Of a stretch of DNA of 64,000 nt, positions 59,380-64,000 are shown one piece after another; within the stretch, counting starts at the first letter, position 1, and every line of letters starts with the position of its first letter. A program made the translations under genes and the position numbers. This DNA comes from Limivivens sp034101475 (GTDB taxonomy: Bacteria > Bacillota > Clostridia > Lachnospirales > Lachnospiraceae): positions 4,448 through 68,447 of the forward strand of contig JAXEJQ010000038.1 of NCBI GenBank assembly GCA_034101475.1, given 5' to 3'. The notes below the pieces were generated by a model. It did not search any database. It was not told the origin of the DNA and saw only the letters and a list, made by a program, of their open reading frames with translations.

Positions 59380-60683
59380 GATTCTTCCTCCACGCAGATT
59401 TTGATTTCACGGACATCCGGATAGGGGTCAAAGCTCTCTTTTTTCAGAACAAGCTGCTCCATTTCTCCGGGAGCCATGATTTTTTTCTTTTTTCGAAGTA
59501 CACAAGAGCCGTCATAATAGACACAGATACTGTGATTTTTGTAAACCTGGCCGGTACGGAAACGGACGGTAAAGCTTTCCTGCACATGATCCAGGCAGAC
59601 GCACTGGGGAACGGTGTAGCGCACTCCTGTTCCGGCCAGTAGCTCTGTCCTTCCAGGCGGAATCGGAGCTTTCCCGCATTTCTTTTCCACGTTATGTTTT
59701 TCTTCCTTTTCTTTTTCCAGGAGATATTCCGCGGCATGTTTCCCGGCAAGTGCCGCTTCGCCGGAGACATAGTCCACCAGATCATGGACATGCAGGACAT
59801 TTCCGCAGGCAAAGACGCACTCCAGTGCGGTTTCCATCCGTTCATTGACCCTGGGGCCTCCGGTAACCGGATCCATCGGGACCGCAAGCTCCTTCGTCAG
59901 TTCATTTTCCGGCAGAAGTCCCACGGAAAGCAGAAGGGTGTCACAGGAATAGAATTCCTCCGTACCGGGGATGGGACGCCGCTTTTCATCCACCTGGGCC
60001 AGAACCACACCCTCCACCCGCTTCTTTCCGCGGATTTCCACCACGGTGTGACAGAGCTTCAGCGGAATGCCGAAATCATCCAGACACTGGACTATGTTTC
60101 GCTTCAGCCCGCCGGAGTAAGGCATTATTTCCGCCACGACCTTTACTTTTGCTCCTTCCAGGGTCATCCGTCTGGCCATGATCAGTCCGATATCGCCGGA
60201 GCCCAGAATCACCACTTCTTTCCCGATGGAGACGCCTTCAATATTAACAAGGCGCTGGGCTGTTCCTGCTGAATAAATGCCTGCCGGCCGATATCCCGGA
60301 ATGTTCAGGGCTCCTCTGGGACGTTCCCGGCAGCCCATGGCCAGGATAATGGTATGAGCCTGAATACATTGCAGCCCCTCTTCCCGGCTGACACAGGTCA
60401 CCTGCTTCTGACGGTCAATACGGATTACAGTGGTATTCAGCCGGAAATCAATGGATTCCTCCATCACCCTGGTAATATAGCGCTGGGCATATTCCGGGCC
60501 GGTGAGCTCCTCCTGGAAGGTATGCAGACCAAACCCATTGTGGATGCACTGGTTCAGAATCCCGCCAAGCCGGTTTTCCCGCTCCAGAATGAGGATGCTC
60601 TGTACCCCGTGCTTTCTGGCCTCCAAGGCTGCTGCCAGTCCGGCAGGACCGCCGCCTATAATCACAATTTCATACTCTTTCAT
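59364..60683 (-). CDS. FAD/NAD(P)-dependent oxidoreductase of the glp operon
   Basis: A 439-aa flavoprotein with two dinucleotide folds: IIGGGPAGLAAALEARKHG at the N-terminus for FAD and VILGSGDIGLIMARRMTLEGA near residue 158 for NAD(P). It also has FACGNVLHVHDLVDYVSGEAALAGKHAAEYL. The C-terminal ~100 residues form a small extra domain. It probably passes electrons between GlpA-bound FAD and the DUF1667 Fe-S protein. It overlaps both neighbours. Confidence 0.9.
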   Translation of the reverse strand: MKEYEIVIIGGGPAGLAAALEARKHGVQSILILERENRLGGILNQCIHNGFGLHTFQEELTGPEYAQRYITRVMEESIDFRLNTTVIRIDRQKQVTCVSREEGLQCIQAHTIILAMGCRERPRGALNIPGYRPAGIYSAGTAQRLVNIEGVSIGKEVVILGSGDIGLIMARRMTLEGAKVKVVAEIMPYSGGLKRNIVQCLDDFGIPLKLCHTVVEIRGKKRVEGVVLAQVDEKRRPIPGTEEFYSCDTLLLSVGLLPENELTKELAVPMDPVTGGPRVNERMETALECVFACGNVLHVHDLVDYVSGEAALAGKHAAEYLLEKEKEEKHNVEKKCGKAPIPPGRTELLAGTGVRYTVPQCVCLDHVQESFTVRFRTGQVYKNHSICVYYDGSCVLRKKKKIMAPGEMEQLVLKKESFDPYPDVREIKICVEEESWKEN

Positions 60684-62124
60684 GTTGTTCTTCTCCCTTC
60701 AGCAGCTCTGAGCCGGATGAATTTTTACAGATCTCTTCCATGGGAAGGTGTCTGGCTTCTGCCAGCAGCTCCATGACTCTGGGCGTACAGAAACCTCCCT
60801 GGCACCGCCCCATTCCGGCGCGTACTCTCCGTTTGATACCGTCCATGCTTCTGGCTCCCAGGGGTCTGGAGATGGCATCCAGAATTTCTCCCTCACTGAT
60901 TTGTTCACAGCGGCAGACAATGGCTCCATAGGCAGGGTTTTGGGCAATCAGCCGGCGTCTCTCCTCAAAGGGAAGGCTGGCCGCTTTCACAATGCCCTTC
61001 CGGCAGGGAATGAAGTCCTCACGGATTTTGGCACCGGAAGCCTCCGCGATTCTGCGGGCAAGGTACTGCCCAATGGCAGGTGCCGAGGAAAGACCGGGGG
61101 ATTCGATGCCGGCAGCGTCAAAGAACCCTCTGGCATCCCGGGGCTCTCCCAGGATAAAATCCCGTCCCGTCTGGCAGGCCCGAAGCCCGGCGAAGGAGGT
61201 GATCGTCTGCCGATAGGGAATGTTCTTTACACTGGCTGCGGAGATGCTCTGTACCGCTTCCAGCTCTTTGGCGGTGGCTGCAGTGTCCTCCCGGTCAGAC
61301 AGATCCACGGCGGTGGGGCCGATCAGCAGGTTTCCGTGAACCGTGGGGGTGACCAGAATCCCTTTCCCGTGTTCGCCGGGAAGCTGGAAAATAGTGGAAT
61401 TTACGTGGGAACCGGTTCCTTTGTCCATAAGGCAGTAGCTTCCTCTTCTGGGAATGATAGTGATTTTGTCTGCACTGACCATATTGTGGAAATGATCAGC
61501 CCAGAGACCGGCGGCATTTACCACGTATCCGGATCGGAACTGTCCCTTCGTTGTAATGGTTTCATATCCCTCTTCCAGCCTGGCTATCCGGATCACTTCC
61601 GTGTCGAAGAAAAAGTCCACACCGTTGGCCCGGGCATTTTCCGCCAGGGCAAGGGTCAGCTCAAAGGGACAGACAATCCCGCCGGTGGGGGCATACAGAG
61701 CGCCGCAGACGGCATCTGCGAGGTTGGGTTCCATGGCTTTTGCTTCCTCTTCTGTGAGAATACGAAGGCCCGGCACACCATTTTGTTCACCCTGCTCCTT
61801 CAGCTTCTGCAGACGGGGAAGCTCCTCCCGGGAGAAGCAGACGACCATGGAGCCGTTCCTTCGGAAAGGAATTTCCAGATCTTTGGCCAGCTCATCCATC
61901 ATCCGGTTTCCTTCCACATTCATTCTGGCTTTCCAGGAGCCAGGCTTCGCGTCAAAGCCGGCGTGTACAATGGCACTGTTGGCTTTGGAGGTACCGGAGC
62001 AGACGTCCTCTTCTTTTTCAAGCAGGCAGATCCTGAGACGGTATCTGGATAATTCTCTGGCAATGGCTGCGCCGGTTACCCCTCCGCCAATGATGACCAC
62101 ATCATATTCATAGGTTTGATTCAT
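60670..62124 (-). CDS. GlpA-like anaerobic glycerol-3-phosphate dehydrogenase
   Basis: A 484-aa protein: DAO-type FAD domain (VVIIGGGVTGAAIARELSRYRLRICLLEKEEDVCSGTSKANSAIVHAGFD) and a C-terminal BFD-like [2Fe-2S] domain with IVCRCEQISEGEI and GMGRCQGGFCTPRV holding four Cys. It oxidises glycerol-3-phosphate to dihydroxyacetone phosphate without oxygen. AGGAGG lies about 11 bases upstream of ATG 62124. First gene of the operon, behind a leader terminator. Confidence 0.92.
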   Translation of the reverse strand: MNQTYEYDVVIIGGGVTGAAIARELSRYRLRICLLEKEEDVCSGTSKANSAIVHAGFDAKPGSWKARMNVEGNRMMDELAKDLEIPFRRNGSMVVCFSREELPRLQKLKEQGEQNGVPGLRILTEEEAKAMEPNLADAVCGALYAPTGGIVCPFELTLALAENARANGVDFFFDTEVIRIARLEEGYETITTKGQFRSGYVVNAAGLWADHFHNMVSADKITIIPRRGSYCLMDKGTGSHVNSTIFQLPGEHGKGILVTPTVHGNLLIGPTAVDLSDREDTAATAKELEAVQSISAASVKNIPYRQTITSFAGLRACQTGRDFILGEPRDARGFFDAAGIESPGLSSAPAIGQYLARRIAEASGAKIREDFIPCRKGIVKAASLPFEERRRLIAQNPAYGAIVCRCEQISEGEILDAISRPLGARSMDGIKRRVRAGMGRCQGGFCTPRVMELLAEARHLPMEEICKNSSGSELLKGEEQHERV

Positions 62125-62146
62125 CCCGTTTTTCTCCTCCTTTTAA

Positions 62147-62200
62147 CGAAAAAAGAGCAAGAAAACCTGGCATGATAATGCCGCGGATTCTCTTGCTCTT
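62147..62200 (-). terminator. leader terminator of the glp operon, probable GlpP target
   Basis: Minus-strand AAGAGCAAGA (62191-62200) pairs with TCTTGCTCTT (62153-62162), with an inner GGCAT-TATC-ATGCC hairpin, then TTTTTTCG. It lies between the promoter and the glpA-type start, the arrangement of the GlpP-regulated glpD leader in Bacillus. Confidence 0.8.
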
Positions 62201-62228
62201 CTTCTCTTAAGATTTCCGTTACCTGAAT

Positions 62229-62256
62229 TTTATCATTGATGAGATGCGGATGTCAA
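62229..62256 (-). promoter_or_regulatory. promoter of the glp operon
   Basis: Minus-strand TTGACA (62251-62256), 16 bases, GATAAA (62229-62234). It lies within 60 bases of the glycosidase gene stop. Confidence 0.7.
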
Positions 62257-62314
62257 GGAAAATTATCCCGGGGTTTCAGCAGCTTTTGCAGATCCGGTAA
62301 TCGAAGGGCGGTGT

Positions 62315-63604
62315 TCAGTCCGTAAAATACAGGAAATCGCCGCAGGCCCGTTCTTTTCCGTCGGACGGATTGTTCAGTACCTGTCCCTTATAAACCAGAG
62401 TGGAGGAACCACCGCCATCCAGGTTATAGGCAAACTTACAGCCGTAGCCTTTCAGAATGCTGATCATTTCCTTCTGATTCAGGCCGCTGGAGCCTCCGGC
62501 ATTTCTGCCGTCTGCAACCAGGAGCACATATTCCCCTTTTTTGACCATACCAACAGCGGTTCGGGGATCTTTATAGGCAGTCAGAGAGAAGTTCTCGTAA
62601 TCAATGGGCTGGGCCTTTCCGTTTTTGATCAGCACCGGACCGAAGTTGAATGTGGCTTTTACTCCCTGATTCAGGAGCTGTTTCGCGGTAAGTCCCTGTT
62701 TGGGATTGTACATGGTCCCGTCCCATTTTACAGCCATCAGAGAATAGCTGGTTCCCAGGGCTTTATTGTAAATTTTGCCGTTTTTGATCATTACGGCATC
62801 AGGGCCCGGTTTTCCGGTTTCATAGCTGAAAGCACTTCCGTTGATGCCGATAATGCCGTTATTTTTGGAAACTACATGGGAGGTACGCTCTCTGGTACCG
62901 CCATAGCTTCCGTAGGACAGTGGTGTCTTTAACTGGGACGGATCCTTGATCCTGACCCGGGCCACCCAGTAATTTGCACCGTATTTTTGATATTTGTTCA
63001 GTTCCACCCTCAGGGTGGAGGATTCATAACGTATTTTTGTAGCTGTGGAAAGGCTGTTGGTATTCATGCGTTCGGAAAGATTCACCCTTCCGGAGGAATC
63101 CGCATAATAATACCAGCTTCCTCTTTTTACCCAGGAGCTTTTCTTCAGATTTCCCTTTTTATCGAAGTAATAGGTTTTCTTTTTGATGGTCTGCCATTTT
63201 GTCAGCATAACGCCGTTGGCGTCCAGATAATACCGCTGATTTTTACAGGTGATCCATCCGGTTTTCTTTTTTCCGCTTTTCGTGTAATAGTACCATTTTC
63301 CCTGGATTTTCTGCCATCCGCCTTTAAAATTCGGAATCCATTTTCCGTCTTCTCCGACAAAATACCGCTTTCCGTCTGTGGTAATCCACGTATTTTTGGC
63401 ACGGGCACCGGTTTTTGTCACGTAATAATCGCCAATCCAGCGGCTTTTCGCTTTTTTGCCGTTTTCCAGATAGTAATAATAGGTATTTCCGCTTTTTACC
63501 CAGCCTGTTTTGGCAGCCTCCGCCGCGGCAGGCGCCAGAAAGGCCAGAAAAAGTGCCAGCAGAACAGCCAGCAGGCCGAAATTTCCTTTCTTGCCTTTTA
63601 TCAT
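62315..63604 (-). CDS. secreted cell-wall-binding phosphodiester glycosidase-like protein
   Basis: A 429-aa protein with a signal peptide (1-32, ending AEA). Residues ~33-185 are six or so choline-binding-type repeats (GWVKSGNTYYYYLENGKK, TWITTDGKRYFVGEDGKW, GWQKIQGKWYYYTKSGKK ..) that dock onto wall polymers. Residues ~200-429 form a NAGPA/PF09992 domain (GINGSAFSYETGKPGPDAVMIKNGKIYN, DPRTAVGMVKKGEYVLLVADGRNAGGSSGLNQKEM, NLDGGGSSTLVYKG), hydrolysing sugar-phosphodiester links. A wall or exopolysaccharide remodelling role is inferred. GGGGAG lies 7 bases upstream of the start. It ends before the glp promoter with no obvious terminator. Confidence 0.9.
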   Translation of the reverse strand: MIKGKKGNFGLLAVLLALFLAFLAPAAAEAAKTGWVKSGNTYYYYLENGKKAKSRWIGDYYVTKTGARAKNTWITTDGKRYFVGEDGKWIPNFKGGWQKIQGKWYYYTKSGKKKTGWITCKNQRYYLDANGVMLTKWQTIKKKTYYFDKKGNLKKSSWVKRGSWYYYADSSGRVNLSERMNTNSLSTATKIRYESSTLRVELNKYQKYGANYWVARVRIKDPSQLKTPLSYGSYGGTRERTSHVVSKNNGIIGINGSAFSYETGKPGPDAVMIKNGKIYNKALGTSYSLMAVKWDGTMYNPKQGLTAKQLLNQGVKATFNFGPVLIKNGKAQPIDYENFSLTAYKDPRTAVGMVKKGEYVLLVADGRNAGGSSGLNQKEMISILKGYGCKFAYNLDGGGSSTLVYKGQVLNNPSDGKERACGDFLYFTD

Positions 63605-63682
63605 GCAGTCTCCCCTTTATTGATTTTTCGGATTGCTCCCCTGATTTTGCAGTCTGCTTTATTTCTCCGTTTACCGGATCGC

Positions 63683-63910
63683 TCATGCCTCGATTCCACG
63701 CTCAGCCAGATAGTCGATAACGTCCTGAACCTGCCTGAGCTGCCAGACATCTCTGGTGGGAACTTCAATATCGAAACGGTCTTCGAAAGCACAGACAATG
63801 TTCATGACATCAAAAGAATTCAGTCCCAGATCTTTTACAAAGTCTGTCTCCAGCGTCAGGTTATCCGTTCCGGTAACGTGATATACGATTTCTTTGATAA
63901 TTTCAAGCAT
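63683..63910 (-). CDS. acyl carrier protein
   Basis: A 75-aa ACP: phosphopantetheine Ser in FVKDLGLNSFDVMNIV, acidic helices, FDIEVP and a C-terminal VQDVIDYLAERGIEA. The start at 63910 has AGGAGG 6 bases upstream; the frame to 63958 would overlap the upstream gene. It follows an AMP-dependent ligase by 10 bases, so it is probably the carrier loaded by that enzyme in a dedicated pathway rather than the housekeeping AcpP. Confidence 0.9.
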   Translation of the reverse strand: MLEIIKEIVYHVTGTDNLTLETDFVKDLGLNSFDVMNIVCAFEDRFDIEVPTRDVWQLRQVQDVIDYLAERGIEA

Positions 63911-63920
63911 CTGTCTCCTC

Positions 63921-64000
63921 CTACTGCCGTTTGACTTTTCTGGAAGCCGTTCGCTCAAAATCCGTTTCCCGGATATTCAGCATCTGAATCTGTTTGTAGG
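63921..64000 (-). CDS. C-terminus of an AMP-dependent acyl ligase (partial)
   Basis: The minus frame from the right edge reads KQIQMLNIRETDFERTASRKVKRQ and stops at TAG 63921-63923. The pattern of a basic RK..KR near the end, with a Thr/Ser-Lys, is that of the A10 motif region of acyl-CoA synthetase/AMP-ligase proteins. The ribosome site of the ACP gene overlaps its end. Only 25 residues are available. Confidence 0.55.
   Translation of the reverse strand, partial: YKQIQMLNIRETDFERTASRKVKRQ

Noticed and set aside
1..64000. CRISPR arrays, rRNA and tRNA genes
   Set aside because: No regularly spaced direct repeats, no rRNA segments and no cloverleaf with a CCA-end pattern were noticed on reading; tRNAscan and CRISPR finders would settle this.

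Overview
The window looks like a chromosomal segment of a Gram-positive anaerobic gut-type Clostridium relative, most likely Lachnospiraceae. This rests on gene content and order (lexA beside a yneA-like LysM gene; rsfS-yqeK-nadD-yhbY-obgE-rpmA-prp-rplU; an RNase E/G gene joined to DUF2344 and radical-SAM genes; glpP with an anaerobic glycerol-3-phosphate oxidation operon), near-consensus sigma-A promoters, strong AGGAGG ribosome binding sites and Rho-independent terminators. No rRNA, tRNA, CRISPR array or intact transposase was found. The assignment is inference; no database was searched.

Layout. 0-15.7 kb is housekeeping: a secreted protein, cshA, the divergent yneA/lexA SOS pair, rarA, and a long minus-strand chain around obgE and the L27/L21 ribosomal proteins. 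obgE is split by an in-frame TGA. 15.7-21.2 kb is an AT-richer insert-like stretch: a tannase-family remnant, a four-gene sulfur-transfer operon (tcdA, a trans-sulfuration PLP enzyme, rhodanese-TtcA, larE) and a MarR tail.

21-58 kb is dominated by seven apparently complete ABC importers, nearly all on the minus strand: four of the FecBCD/BtuFCD (metal-chelate) type and three of the five-component nickel/dipeptide (Nik/Dpp) type. They fall into two regulatory groups. Group A (22-36.6 kb) is three transcription units, each with a perfect TTGACA promoter, a cobalamin riboswitch and a terminator. One Fec-type importer; a second Fec-type importer co-transcribed with an exported CbiK-type chelatase and a secreted heme-binding (NEAT/Shp-like) protein; and a Nik/Dpp-type importer. 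Group B (36.6-58.4 kb) is two long operons, each pairing a Nik/Dpp-type with a Fec-type importer. One also encodes a His-rich small protein; the other a LysR regulator and a methyltransferase, with two further methyltransferases transcribed divergently. All group B promoters share a G/C dyad (ATCCCCCC, short spacer, GGGG) that abuts the -35 box. My reading is a metal/metallophore/corrinoid acquisition island, with cobalt and nickel the likeliest ions; the substrate is inferred, not shown.

58.4-62.3 kb is the glpA-type operon ending in glpP, with a leader terminator that GlpP is expected to antiterminate. 62.3-64 kb holds a cell-wall-binding phosphodiester glycosidase, an acyl carrier protein and the end of an AMP-dependent ligase.

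A 68-bp palindromic element occurs almost identically in the 5' leaders of lexA and of the tcdA operon, with degenerate relatives near 50.4 and 56.8 kb.
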